From Bacillota bacterium (GTDB lineage: Bacteria > Bacillota > Clostridia > Lachnospirales > Lachnospiraceae): a stretch of DNA of 50,717 nt. The translations under genes were made by a program, and so were the position numbers. The DNA is taken from positions 1-50,717 of the forward strand of contig JAEYRK010000076.1 of the NCBI GenBank assembly GCA_023435645.1. Direction: 5' to 3'. The notes below the pieces were generated by a model. The model was not told where the DNA came from. It did no database searches and saw nothing but the letters and a program-made list of their open reading frames with translations. Position 1 is the first letter of the stretch. The number at the start of each line of letters is the position of its first letter. Below are positions 16,671-27,200 of the stretch, in pieces.

Positions 16671-16726
16671 GATTACAGAACACCGCCCATGCAAGCGAGG
16701 CTTGTAATGAGCGGTGTTCTGTAATC
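16671..16726. repeat. 16-bp perfect inverted repeat with an inner hairpin
   Basis: GATTACAGAACACCGC (16671-16686) is perfectly complementary to 16711-16726. The 24-base loop contains CAAGC/GCTTG (16692-16703). No T tract follows on the plus strand, so it is a poor intrinsic terminator. It shares an ACACCGC core with the long hairpin at 28535-28596. Confidence 0.75.
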
Positions 16727-16765
16727 AGATGGAACAGCGAAGCATTCATCAGTTCTAAATTATAC

Positions 16766-16794
16766 TTGTTTTTTCTTATTTGGAAATTTATAAT
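16766..16794 (+). promoter_or_regulatory. Promoter of nadE
   Basis: TTGTTT (16766-16771) and TATAAT (16789-16794) are 17 bases apart, about 75 bp before the nadE start. Confidence 0.55.
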
Positions 16795-16869
16795 AAACAT
16801 AAGTGCTTTTACCGTTAATTTACGATAAAGCGATATTTTATGCCGCCAGGGAGCAGATGGGAGTAAACA

Positions 16870-18795
16870 ATGAACCAGGGATTTCTTCGAGTTGCCGCAG
16901 CGACCCCGAAAATTAAAGTTGCAGACTGCATCTACAACGCAGGAAATATAATAGACATGATTGAGACAGCGGAACGAAAGGCTGTGAAGCTGATAGTTTT
17001 TCCTGAGCTTTCCATAACCGGATATACCTGCGGGGACCTGTTCCTTCAGGAAACCCTGCTCCGTAACGCAAATGAGCAGGTCATTCGGATTGCCGAGGCA
17101 ACGAAGGGGAAGGAGCTGGTTGCTGTCGTAGGCTTCCCATATCAAAGGCAGGGAAAGCTCTATAATACGGCAGCGGTCCTTCAGAATGGGAAGGTTCTTG
17201 CTTTGATTCCAAAGCTGAATATCCCGAATTATTCTGAGTTTTATGAAGCCAGACATTTTACCCCCGGCGTTCAGGAAGCGGTGAAGGTTAATTTTATGGG
17301 TCAGGAGATTGATTTTGGCACTAGAATCCTGTTACAATGCAGCAATCTGCCGGATTTTATCCTGGGAGTTGAGATCTGCGAGGATCTCTGGATTCCCTTA
17401 TCACCGGCAATATTCCACTGCTTTGCCGGAGCTACTGTGATTGCTAACCTTTCAGCCAGTGATGAGCTGACTGGTAAGGGTGAATACCGGAGAGAATTGG
17501 TGAAGAGTCAGTCAGCTAGACTGGTATGCGGATATATTTATTCTGATGCAGGGGAAGGAGAGTCCACAACAGACCTGGTATTTGCCGGACATAACCTGAT
17601 TGCTGAGAACGGCTCTGTTTTGGCAGAGGCAATCCCCTTTGAGAACGGCATGATCATATCGGAGCTGGATCTGGGCAGGCTACGTAGTGAACGCAGGAGG
17701 ATGAATACCTATCTGAAGCCGAATGCGGATTCCTATGCAGTCATACCCTTTTCCTTCAGGGAAGGAAATTATATATTAGAAGAAATTGAACTGACCAGAG
17801 TAATCGATCCCACTCCGTTCGTACCTTCGGAAAAAACCAACAGGAACATTCGGTGCAGGGAGATCATCAATATACAGGCTATGGGCTTAAAGACCAGGCT
17901 GGAGCATACGGGAATTACATCAGCTGTAGTCGGTATCTCCGGTGGTTTGGATTCCACACTGGCCCTACTGGTGACGGTCAAGGCCTTTGAGCTTTTGGAG
18001 CTGGATAAGAAGGGGATCATTGCTGTGACAATGCCCTGCTTCGGAACCACGGATAGAACCTATCGGAACGCATTGAAGCTGATGGAATGTCTGGGAGTAA
18101 CGAAGCTGGAGATCCCGATTGGGGAAGCGGTCAAGCTTCATTTCAGGGATATCGGACATGAGATAGAGCAGCAGGATATTACCTATGAGAACAGTCAGGC
18201 CAGAGAACGGACTCAGGTACTGATGGATCTGGCAAACAGGTATGAGGGTCTTGTTGTTGGAACCGGCGATATGTCGGAGCTGGCCCTCGGCTGGGCGACC
18301 TATAATGGAGACCATATGTCCATGTACGGGGTGAACTCCTCAGTTCCCAAGACTTTGGTACGGTTCCTGGTGGCTTATTTTGCAGAGCTTGCTTCTGATC
18401 CGAGGCTAACCGAGGTCTTGACGGATATACTTGATACCCCCGTCAGCCCCGAGCTGCTTCCTCCGAAGGAAGGTGAAATCTCTCAGAGGACAGAGGATTT
18501 TGTCGGACCCTATGAGCTGCATGATTTCTTCTTATATTATATCCTGAGATTTGGGTATGAACCAGCCAAGGTTTACCGGATGGCAAAGCATGCCTTCCGA
18601 GATCGTTACGCTGAGGAGGAAATATTAAAATGGCTGAAGGTATTTTATCGAAGATTCTTCTCACAACAGTTCAAACGTTCCTGCCTTCCGGACGGACCTA
18701 AGGTAGGAAGTGTCTCGGTATCCCCGAGAGGTGATCTGAGAATGCCCAGTGATGCTTCAGCAGCCTTATGGCTGAAGGAGCTTGATAAGCTGTAA
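16870..18795 (+). CDS. nadE: Glutamine-dependent NAD(+) synthetase
   Basis: This enzyme makes NAD+ from nicotinic acid adenine dinucleotide, ATP and glutamine. The N-terminal nitrilase-like glutaminase domain (1-about 290) has the Glu46-Lys115-Cys170 triad (VFPELSITGY, IPKLNIPNY, VEICEDLW). The C-terminal synthetase (about 325-641) has the PP-loop GISGGLDSTLAL and the GTGDMSELALGW motif. At 641 residues it is the long glutamine-using form. The ATG at 16870 follows GGGAG. It has its own promoter, and the next gene, a DegV protein, follows after 113 bp. Confidence 0.95.
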   Translation: MNQGFLRVAAATPKIKVADCIYNAGNIIDMIETAERKAVKLIVFPELSITGYTCGDLFLQETLLRNANEQVIRIAEATKGKELVAVVGFPYQRQGKLYNTAAVLQNGKVLALIPKLNIPNYSEFYEARHFTPGVQEAVKVNFMGQEIDFGTRILLQCSNLPDFILGVEICEDLWIPLSPAIFHCFAGATVIANLSASDELTGKGEYRRELVKSQSARLVCGYIYSDAGEGESTTDLVFAGHNLIAENGSVLAEAIPFENGMIISELDLGRLRSERRRMNTYLKPNADSYAVIPFSFREGNYILEEIELTRVIDPTPFVPSEKTNRNIRCREIINIQAMGLKTRLEHTGITSAVVGISGGLDSTLALLVTVKAFELLELDKKGIIAVTMPCFGTTDRTYRNALKLMECLGVTKLEIPIGEAVKLHFRDIGHEIEQQDITYENSQARERTQVLMDLANRYEGLVVGTGDMSELALGWATYNGDHMSMYGVNSSVPKTLVRFLVAYFAELASDPRLTEVLTDILDTPVSPELLPPKEGEISQRTEDFVGPYELHDFFLYYILRFGYEPAKVYRMAKHAFRDRYAEEEILKWLKVFYRRFFSQQFKRSCLPDGPKVGSVSVSPRGDLRMPSDASAALWLKELDKL

Positions 18796-18908
18796 GAAAG
18801 CCTGTCCCTGTAAAGAAGGCTTGACCTACAAGGGATGGCCTTGTACTTAAGAGCATAAGGATTTACTGACATAAAGGAATTGGAGGATAAATCATAGGAG
18901 GATGAGCT

Positions 18909-19796
18909 ATGGCACTAAAGATAATCACGGATTCTGCGTCGGATACTCCAAAATGGGTGATAGAGGAGTTTGATTTACATGTAATTCCGACCCCGGTGGT
19001 CATTGATGAGAAGGATTATTTTGATGGACAGACAATTGTACCGGAGGAATTTTATGAGATTTTAAGAAGTGGTAAGGATGTGAAAACCTATCACATCAAT
19101 TCCCAGATGTTCTATGATCATTTTTTACCCTACGCCGAGCATAAGGATGAGGTGATCTATCTATGCTTCTCGACCGGAATTGCAGGAACCTTCAATGCAG
19201 CAAATCTTGCCAGGACAGAATTACTGGAGCAATTCCCAGATTTTGATCTTACCATCATAGATACGAAATGCGCCTCCCTGGGCTTCGGGATGGTTACCTA
19301 TTATGCATTGTTGATGATGAAACATGGTGCCTCAAAGCAGGAAATTATTGACGGGATAGAATGGCACTGCAGTCATATGGAGCATATCTTCACGGTAAGT
19401 ACGCTGGAATACCTGCTGAAGGGTGGCCGCCTAAGCAAAACCTCTGCAATCGCAGGAAGTATTCTGGATATTAAACCGATTATTCAGGTGAATGACCTGG
19501 GAGCATTAGAATCCATTGAGAAGATCAGAGGCAGACAAAAATCACTGAAGCGTCTGATTGAGATAGTCGGTGAGCGGGGGAAGGACCTGGAGAACCAAAG
19601 GATTGGTATTGTTCATGGGGATGATGCTATGACCATGGAAATGGTGAAGGAGCAGCTTCGTATCACCTATGGCTGTAAGAGCTTTATGGATAATTATGTG
19701 GGCTGTGCCATAGGTGCCCATACAGGGCCAGGAATCATAGGAATTATCTTTTTGAATGAGCCCTCGCCATACAAGAAATATTTTGAAATGAATTAA
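18909..19796 (+). CDS. DegV family fatty-acid-binding protein
   Basis: This is a 295-residue DegV (FakB-like) protein. The family binds a fatty acid in a deep cleft and can present it to a FakA-type kinase. Family signatures are the N-terminal IITDSASDTP, FSTGIAGTFNAA in the first lobe, the VSTLEYLLKGGRLSKT segment and the C-terminal GAHTGPGIIGI. GGAGG lies 7-8 bases before the ATG. No FakA homolog lies nearby, so the partner is encoded elsewhere. A strong hairpin follows the gene. Confidence 0.92.
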   Translation: MALKIITDSASDTPKWVIEEFDLHVIPTPVVIDEKDYFDGQTIVPEEFYEILRSGKDVKTYHINSQMFYDHFLPYAEHKDEVIYLCFSTGIAGTFNAANLARTELLEQFPDFDLTIIDTKCASLGFGMVTYYALLMMKHGASKQEIIDGIEWHCSHMEHIFTVSTLEYLLKGGRLSKTSAIAGSILDIKPIIQVNDLGALESIEKIRGRQKSLKRLIEIVGERGKDLENQRIGIVHGDDAMTMEMVKEQLRITYGCKSFMDNYVGCAIGAHTGPGIIGIIFLNEPSPYKKYFEMN

Positions 19797-19809
19797 AATC
19801 CTGATAGCA

Positions 19810-19846
19810 GAACGGGAGAAACTCGAATCTCGAGCTTCTCCCGTTC
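19810..19846. terminator. Hairpin between convergent degV and 19951-20385 genes
   Basis: GAACGGGAGAA (19810-19820) pairs with TTCTCCCGTTC (19836-19846), with CTCGA/TCGAG paired inside the loop. The T tract is poor on both strands, so it may act as a weak bidirectional terminator or an mRNA-end stabiliser. Confidence 0.5.
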
Positions 19847-19950
19847 GCAGGCGTGTTCGAACAGTACAGCGTCCTGAAGCAACTGCCGAAAGGTGTGGGA
19901 CAGGAAATTGCTGCAGAACGCTGTGCTAAGAAGGCGCTATGTAAGAATAG

Positions 19951-20385
19951 TCAGGGTGAAACCTTGGCTTTGTCAAGTGCTACCTTAATGGCTTCGATCA
20001 GGAGGGTTTGAGTATATCTGCTGTCCTCTGACAGCTCTACCTGATCAATCGGGACATCCTCGTATAGCTGAAGAGCTATCTCTTCTAAGGAAGGCTCAAC
20101 GAGAGGAAACATCGTAGTAATGGTATCATCGATATTAACGATGCGTACTGAGTTGATGTGGTTCTCATCAAGAATTACTTCCAGGTTGATCGCTGTGTCG
20201 TTCAGTGCAATGGAGGAGGTCCACACCCCTGCTTTGTAGAGACTGGTCTCAGTGGATTCATCCTTATCATCTTTTCCATTGAACATGAAGATCAATAAAA
20301 GGATCAGAAGGATACCCAACGCGGCAAAGATAACCGTATATATAATTTCTTTTAATTGGATAACGACTATTTTCGTTTTCGCCAT
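19951..20385 (-). CDS. Small membrane-anchored protein of unknown function
   Basis: I do not recognise a family. The 144-residue product (start MAKTKIVVIQLKE) has one strong membrane segment (about residues 16-38) followed by a charged linker GKDDKDEST and a C-terminal extracytoplasmic region of about 95 residues with predicted beta strands (VWTSSIALNDTAINLEVILDENHINSVRIVNI) and a helical tail. The strand pattern is faintly like FMN-binding or LytR-anchor domains, but no FMN motif is present. An ATG lies at 20403, but GGAGG six bases before the ATG at 20385 sets the start. It is divergent from addB and may share its regulatory region. Confidence 0.7.
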   Translation of the reverse strand: MAKTKIVVIQLKEIIYTVIFAALGILLILLLIFMFNGKDDKDESTETSLYKAGVWTSSIALNDTAINLEVILDENHINSVRIVNIDDTITTMFPLVEPSLEEIALQLYEDVPIDQVELSEDSRYTQTLLIEAIKVALDKAKVSP

Positions 20386-20413
20386 TTCTATCCTCCGGAG
20401 CATATTTGCTTCA

Positions 20414-20441
20414 TTGTCTTAATCTTATTATATAGTATTAT
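20414..20441 (+). promoter_or_regulatory. Promoter of addB
   Basis: TTGTCT (20414-20419) and TATTAT (20436-20441) are 16 bases apart, about 60 bp before the addB start in the divergent region. Confidence 0.45.
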
Positions 20442-20504
20442 ACACAAGTTTAATTTATGCAGATAAATTACATAGCTTGATAGCTATTTTATGGAGGAAG
20501 ATCT

Positions 20505-23500
20505 ATGTCCCTGCAATTGTTTCTCGGAGGTGCCGGCTCCGGTAAATCCTATCAGCTATACCGTGAGGTGATTGAACAATCCCGCTTGCAGCCTGATTTG
20601 AATTATCTGGTGATTGTCCCGGAACAGTTCACGCTTCAGACACAGAAGGATATGGTATCCATGCATCCCAATCATGGGATTATGAATATTGATATCCTAA
20701 GCTTTCTACGCTTTGCATACAGGATATTTGATGAGGTGGGCGGAAATGACCGTCCAATCCTGGAGGACACCGGGAAAAGCATGGTACTCCGCCGGGTAGT
20801 GGCAGAGAAGAGGAAGGAGCTTATTCTGTTTGGAGCCAGTGTTAGAAAAACAGGCTTTATCAATGAACTGAAATCTCTCCTGTCAGAGCTTTACCAGTAT
20901 AATGTGAAGCCGGAGGACTTTGAAAAAATGTTTCATATTTCAGAGAAGAAGCCGGTCCTTCGTGCGAAGCTTAAGGATATCCGGACCATTTATGAGGGTT
21001 TTTCAGACTTTATGAAGGAACGGTATATCACTGCTGAGGAGATCTTAATATCACTCAGTGAGGTTTTGGACCAATCCGAGTGGCTTAGGAACAGTGTCAT
21101 CTGCCTTGACGGCTTCACAGGCTTTACGCCCTGTCAGAATGAGTTATTGGCCAAGATGATGAGATATGCAAAGAAGGTCATGGTAACAGTTACCATAGAT
21201 CCACGGGAGGAGCTAACCGGAGAATTATCGGAGCATCAGCTGTTTGGCCTTAGCAAGAAGACAATAAGGAAGCTTTATTCCATAGCGGAAGAGACCGGTA
21301 CAGAGATTTTGCCCCCTGTCTGTGCCATGTCAAGGAGTGGTTTTTCTATTCCCTACCGTTTTCGAAGTTCGCCGGCTCTTGCTGCCCTGGAGCATAATCT
21401 GTTCCGCTATCCCTTTGAGTGCTATGAGAAGGAGCAGCAGGAAATCTCCATCCATTCTGCCAGGGATGCGGAGTCAGAGGTCACCTTTGCTGTAAGGGAG
21501 ATTAAGCGTCTGGTCAGGGAAGAGGGCTATCGCTACCAGGAGATTGCCATAATCACCGGAGATGTCGAGCTTTATGGCAGATTAGTAAAGAGAAGATTTA
21601 TGATAGCAGGAATTCCCTGCTTTATCGACTATAAGAAAGAAATTCTTGGCAATCCCTTCGCAGAGCTGCTGCGCTCTGCCATAGCGGTTATCGCTGAGGA
21701 TTTTAGCTATGAGAGCGTATTCCGCTACCTGAGGACAGGATTAACCGGTACGAAGATAGAAGAAATTGATTCTTTTGAAAACTATATTCTGGCTACGGGC
21801 ATTCGGGGCTTTAAGCGATATTCGGAGCCCTTTCAAAGGCTCTACCGGAAGAAGGAAACCATCGATCTGGAGCGGATCAACCGGACCAGGCTCCGACTAC
21901 TGGAGGAGCTTATGCCCCTGGCCCTGATCCTTAAGGATAAGGATATGACGGTGAAGGATTACACAACAGCACTCTATGAGCTGGGGGTCCGCCTTGAGGT
22001 GGAAGGAAAGCTTCGTTTCCTGTGTGAGGAATTCAACCGACAGGGACTGTCCCTGGTGGTAAAGGAATATGAACAGATCTACCGCATCGTCATGGAGCTT
22101 TATGACCAGATCGTCCTCTTGCTAGGCTCGGAGAAGCTGAGTCTGAAGGAGTTTGGAGAGGTTCTGGAGACCGGACTGATGGAGATCAAGGTAGGCTTGA
22201 TCCCTCCGGGAGTAGATGAGGTGGTCATCGGTGATACGGAACGTACCAGGCTGAAGGATATCCGTGCACTGTTTTTGATTGGTGCGAATGAAGGGATCCT
22301 GCCGAAGACGATTGGTAGCGGAGGCATATTATCCGACATAGAGAGGGAGCTTCTCATCAATCATGAAATTGAGCTGGCACCCACCAAACGACAGATGGCC
22401 TTTACCGGGCAGTTTTATCTCTACCTGAATATGACTAAGCCGAAGGACAGGCTCTACATCACCTATCATAGGGTAAATGAGGAGGGTAAGGCTGTGAATC
22501 CCTCCTTCCTGATCGGAAAGCTGAAGCAGCTATTTCCTCAGCTGGGGATCCTTCATGAGGAGGATGGGAGGAAGGATCTGGAGTATATTCTGAGGGATGA
22601 CGGTGTGACCTATTTGGCAGAGGGACTCAGAGGGGATCAGGATAGGGAAGCAACTGCATTGTGGCGGGAGCTGTTCCTCTACTATAAATCAGAGCCTAAA
22701 GCTTCTGAAATACTGGAGCTGTTAATGCAGGGAGCCTTTTATATCAATCAGGAGAAGGGCATTTCAAGGGAGGCAGCAAGGCTTCTCTATGGGATGGAGC
22801 TTTCCGGCAGTGTAACCAGACTGGAGCGTTACGCAGGCTGTGCCTTTGCCCACTTTATGTCCTATGGCTTGTCCTTAGAGGAACGGCAGGAATATAAGCT
22901 GGCAGTTCCCGATATCGGCAATATTTTTCATAATGCCATAGATGAATTCTCGAAGCGCTTGGATCGCAGTGAATACAGCTGGCATACGATTCCGGATGAG
23001 ATCAGAGAGGAATGGGCAATCCAGAGCGTCGCCCGGGCTGTGGAAACCTACGAGAGCAGTTATCTGACAAGCACCAGGAGAAGTGAATATCTGATTACCC
23101 GCATGGAACGGATCACGGTCCGTACCCTGTGGGCACTCTGTAACCAGATCAGGCAGGGAGCCTTTGAGCCGGCTGGCTATGAGACGGTATTCAATCACAT
23201 TCCCGCTGATCACTTGAGCTTGAGAGGAAGAATAGACCGATTGGATCTCTTTGAGACAGAGGATAAGGTATATGTCCGAGTAGTGGATTATAAATCCGGT
23301 AGTACGGTATTTGATATCGCTAGTATTTATCATGGTCTTCAGCAGCAACTGGCCGTTTACCTAAGCGCTGCCCTGGACTTTCTTAAGGAGAGATATCGGG
23401 GGAAGGAGCTTGTTCCGGCGGGTATCTTCTACTATCATATTGATGACCCGATTGTGGCCAAGTCCGAGCAGGCAGAGGATGAAATCTTCAAGGCTTTGCG

Positions 23501-23912
23501 GATGAACGGATTGGTGAATGATGATAAGCGGGTGATTCAAAGCATGGATCAGAAGCTGGCCGGTGAGGAGGGACAGCTTCGGGCCTCTGTTAAGTCAGAT
23601 ATCATTCCGGTGGAGACGAATAAGGAGGGGGAGCTGTCGAAGCGCTCCTCTGCAGCGAAAAATACGCAACTGAAGTCCTTGCTCGGTTATGTGAACCGGA
23701 AGCTTGCTGAGGATGGGAATAGGATCCTGGAGGGTGATACGAGACTGAATCCCTACCGATCCGGTGAGAGAAAGGCCTGTGATTACTGTGAGTTTCGCAG
23801 TGCCTGCGGCTTCGATTTAAGGCTTCCGGGATATTCCTACCGGAATCTGGCGAAGAAATCCACAGAGGAGATGAAGGAAGAAATCTGGGGCAATTCGGAT
23901 TCGGAAGAATAG
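20505..23912 (+). CDS. addB: ATP-dependent helicase/nuclease subunit B
   Basis: This is the AddB subunit of the AddAB double-strand-break resection complex, which unwinds and trims DNA ends for RecA loading. At 1135 residues it is full length. Walker A GGAGSGKSYQ lies near residues 8-17. The RecB-type nuclease domain has VRVVDYKSGS. Four cysteines that hold the 4Fe-4S cluster are present as Cys779, then Cys1092, Cys1095 and Cys1101 (C-X2-C-X5-C), the same spacing as in Bacillus subtilis AddB. GGAGG lies 7 bases before the ATG. addA follows after a 366-bp gap, wider than usual for this pair. Confidence 0.96.
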   Translation: MSLQLFLGGAGSGKSYQLYREVIEQSRLQPDLNYLVIVPEQFTLQTQKDMVSMHPNHGIMNIDILSFLRFAYRIFDEVGGNDRPILEDTGKSMVLRRVVAEKRKELILFGASVRKTGFINELKSLLSELYQYNVKPEDFEKMFHISEKKPVLRAKLKDIRTIYEGFSDFMKERYITAEEILISLSEVLDQSEWLRNSVICLDGFTGFTPCQNELLAKMMRYAKKVMVTVTIDPREELTGELSEHQLFGLSKKTIRKLYSIAEETGTEILPPVCAMSRSGFSIPYRFRSSPALAALEHNLFRYPFECYEKEQQEISIHSARDAESEVTFAVREIKRLVREEGYRYQEIAIITGDVELYGRLVKRRFMIAGIPCFIDYKKEILGNPFAELLRSAIAVIAEDFSYESVFRYLRTGLTGTKIEEIDSFENYILATGIRGFKRYSEPFQRLYRKKETIDLERINRTRLRLLEELMPLALILKDKDMTVKDYTTALYELGVRLEVEGKLRFLCEEFNRQGLSLVVKEYEQIYRIVMELYDQIVLLLGSEKLSLKEFGEVLETGLMEIKVGLIPPGVDEVVIGDTERTRLKDIRALFLIGANEGILPKTIGSGGILSDIERELLINHEIELAPTKRQMAFTGQFYLYLNMTKPKDRLYITYHRVNEEGKAVNPSFLIGKLKQLFPQLGILHEEDGRKDLEYILRDDGVTYLAEGLRGDQDREATALWRELFLYYKSEPKASEILELLMQGAFYINQEKGISREAARLLYGMELSGSVTRLERYAGCAFAHFMSYGLSLEERQEYKLAVPDIGNIFHNAIDEFSKRLDRSEYSWHTIPDEIREEWAIQSVARAVETYESSYLTSTRRSEYLITRMERITVRTLWALCNQIRQGAFEPAGYETVFNHIPADHLSLRGRIDRLDLFETEDKVYVRVVDYKSGSTVFDIASIYHGLQQQLAVYLSAALDFLKERYRGKELVPAGIFYYHIDDPIVAKSEQAEDEIFKALRMNGLVNDDKRVIQSMDQKLAGEEGQLRASVKSDIIPVETNKEGELSKRSSAAKNTQLKSLLGYVNRKLAEDGNRILEGDTRLNPYRSGERKACDYCEFRSACGFDLRLPGYSYRNLAKKSTEEMKEEIWGNSDSEE

Positions 23913-23933
23913 AAATCTACGGTATTAAGGGAC

Positions 23934-24030
23934 ATGAATAGCGAAATCACCCGGATAGATCGGCGTAATAGAGAAGTAGGGAATATAAGTAGTGAGATTA
24001 ATTGGATAGATCGGCATAACAGAGTAGGTA
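23934..24030 (+). repeat. Imperfect tandem duplication between addB and addA
   Basis: Two copies of a unit of about 52 bp, sharing GGATAGATCGGC and a downstream AGTAGG, start near 23938 and 23990. They lie in a 69-codon open frame (23934-24143) whose peptide would repeat SEI.xIDRxNRxVG. No ribosome binding site precedes that ATG, so I do not call a gene. The rest of the gap to 24278 shows no promoter or terminator I can support. Confidence 0.5.
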
Positions 24031-24278
24031 GGGTCATTCATAGACACAGCGATGCTGAAAGATCTGAAAATGTGAGTGAAGCAATTGATTGTCCTATGGC
24101 GGCTTCAGCTTCAAGAAGGAACCATAAAAGAGATTTCACATGACAGATTTTCCGATTGTTCAAATGCTTTGAACCGTGAGGGAGCTGTAGGCTTGATAGG
24201 CGAGAATGCTCTAGACATGACGGAGCGTCAATAGAAAGGGATGAAAGACAGAACCATGAATAGAAGGAAGGTGAAGGG

Positions 24279-27200
24279 ATGGCCAAATGGACGGAGGCAC
24301 AACAGAAGGTAATTGATACAAGGCATAAGAATTTACTGGTTTCGGCAGCGGCAGGCTCGGGCAAGACTGCTGTATTAGTCGAGCGCATTATCTCCATGAT
24401 TTCTGAGGGAGAGCATCCGATGGATATCGATCATTTGCTGGTGGTGACCTTCACCAATGCGGCAGCAGCCCAGATGCGGGAGAGAATCGGGAAGGCCTTG
24501 GATAAGAAGCTGCTGGACCAGCCGGGGAATGCGCATCTACAGAAGCAGCTTTCCCTGCTCCAAAGTGCGCAGATCACCACGATACACAGCTTCTGTCTCA
24601 ATGTAATCCGTAATTACTTTCACCGGATTGAGCTGGATCCTTCCTTTAAGCTGGCAGAGGAATCCGAAATCACCCTACTGCAATCCGATGTCATGTCCGA
24701 GGTATTGGAGCGCTGGTATGAAGAGGGGGCAGAGGACTTCCATGAATTGATTGAGTGCTACTCTTATTCCAAATCCGATCAACCGATTGAGGAGCTGGTA
24801 CTCCAGCTGTTCCGTTTCTCCATGAGTAATCCCTGGCCCAAGGAGTGGATGGAGCACATCAGTGGAAGCTTTGCAATAGGTTCCCTGGAGGAACTGGAGA
24901 AGTCAGACTGGATGCAGGAGCTCCTAAAGTATGTGAAGGTAGTATTATCGGATCTTTTGAGAAAGAATGAGGCGGCGATTGCAGTCTGCAATGAAACGGA
25001 CGGACCATCCGCCTATCTGCCTGCCCTACTCTCGGATAGGGAGATGCTTCGAAGCTTCGCTGGGAAGGATAGCTACCAGGAATATGCCGGTTGCTTTGCG
25101 GGGCTCTCCTATGACAGATTATCCTCCAAACGGGAGGAAGGGGTATCCCCGGAGCAAAAGGAGCGGGTAAAGGCCTTAAGGGAAGAGGTCAAGAAGGGAA
25201 TGAAGGACCTGGCAGCGCAATTCTTCTTCCAGACACCGGAGGAGATGCTCCAGGATATGATGGCAGTAAACAAGGTCATGAAGGTGCTGTTCCGGCTGAC
25301 ACTGGATTTCATGGAGGAGTTTGCAAGAAAGAAGGAAGAGAAAAACCTCATTGATTTCAATGATCTGGAGCATTATGCCCTGAATATTCTGGTGGAGAAT
25401 AGGGAGGGTCAGAAGATACCGACGAAAGCCGCTGAGGAGCTTGGCGAATTATTTGAGGAAATATTAATTGATGAATATCAGGACAGTAATCTGGTGCAGG
25501 AAACCATACTAAGGAGTATTTCCAGAGAAGCGGCGGGAGAATATAACAGATTTATGGTCGGTGATGTAAAGCAAAGCATCTATAAATTCCGCCTGGCGAT
25601 GCCGGAGCTGTTCATGGAGAAATATAGAACCTATTCCACAGAGGATCTCCTTGCCGGAGGGGAAGAAAACCATAACTTACGTATCGACCTGGATAAGAAT
25701 TTTAGAAGTCGCAAGATCGTCCTGGATTATGTGAACTGCATCTTCGAACAGATCATGACGGAAGCAGTAGGTGGTATCATCTATGATGAGGCTGCCTCCC
25801 TAAAGTATGGTGAGCTGTTTGAGGAGCTTTTTAAAAAGAGCAGCCAGGACGAGGATACTGTCCTGCCCTCCCAACAAATTTCTGAGGATGTGGAGCTCTT
25901 GTTGATAACGGACGAGGAATTACCTGACAAGGTTGAGGGACAGGTAGGGAGTCAGAGCGGAGCACTTCCTGAGAACCAAGCGACGGAAGGGAGTGGAGGC
26001 TCAAGCAGCGGAGGAGCATCCACTGGCGTAGAGGCTTATACAGGCGGCGCTGAGGAGGAGGCTGAGGAAGCGGTCTATAGCAGACGGGAGCTGGAGGCAA
26101 GAGCGATTGCAGCCAGAATCAAGGAGCTGACAGACCCGGAGAAGGGACTGAAGCTATTTGATCAATCAAGCTTAACCTACCGACCGGCCACATATAAGGA
26201 TATCGTAATTCTGCTCAGAAGTATATCCGGTTGGTCCGAGGTATTTGTAAATACCCTAATGCAGGAGGGGATTCCTGCTTATGCCGATACAGGATCGGGA
26301 TACTTCCAGACCGTAGAAATCATGACACTGCTTAATATGCTTCGTATTATAGATAACCCCAGGCAGGACATTCCCTTTGTCGGAGTATTGTATTCTCCGA
26401 TGGTAGGACTGACCACCACAGAGCTGGCACAGATCAGAGTTCACTCCAGAACGAAGGAAATGTATCAGGCAGCCCTTGGTTATGTCGAGGAGTGCAGTAC
26501 AGAGCTAAAGGATAAGCTGGAACGCTTCCTGAAGCTTTTGGACAGCTTTCGAGCCATGGTAAAATATACTCCAATTCACGAGCTGATTGAGGAGATATTG
26601 GAACAGACAGGCTACGGCTATTATGTCCTTGCCTTACCCGGAGGGGACAGACGGAAGGCTAACATCGATATGCTGGTAAATCAGGCGGTACGCTTTGAGA
26701 AGGGCAGCTACAGAGGACTGTTCCATTTCATCCGATATATGGAGAAGCTGAATAAGTACGAGATTGATTTTGGCGAAGCCGCAACCATGGGAGAGCAGGA
26801 TGATACGGTCAGGATCATGAGTATCCATAAGAGTAAGGGTCTTGAATTTCCCATCGTGTTTGCAGCAGGCTTAAATAAGCAGTTTAATACTCAGGACATA
26901 AGAAACAGTATCGTAATCCATTCGGAGTATGGAGTTGGTCCGGAGTACATAGACAGTGTTAGGAGAACAAAGGCACCGACCTTAATAAAGAAGGTGATTC
27001 AGAAGAAGATCCTGATGGAGAATCTCGGTGAGGAGCTTAGGGTTCTCTATGTAGCCATGACCAGAGCGAAGGAGAAGTTGATTCTGAGTGGCTATATGAA
27101 ATCCAGGGAGGAAATTCGGAGAAAGCACTTTTCCTTTTATGAGCTGATGTCATCTAGGAGCTATCTGGAGCTGGTTTTACCTGCCATGATGAATCGAACG

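Noticed and set aside
16597..17256. 219-codon minus-strand frame at the nadE start
   Set aside because: It is antisense to the conserved NadE N-terminus and has no recognisable domains.
23934..24143. 69-codon frame between addB and addA as a gene
   Set aside because: No ribosome binding site; recorded only as a repeat and a finding.
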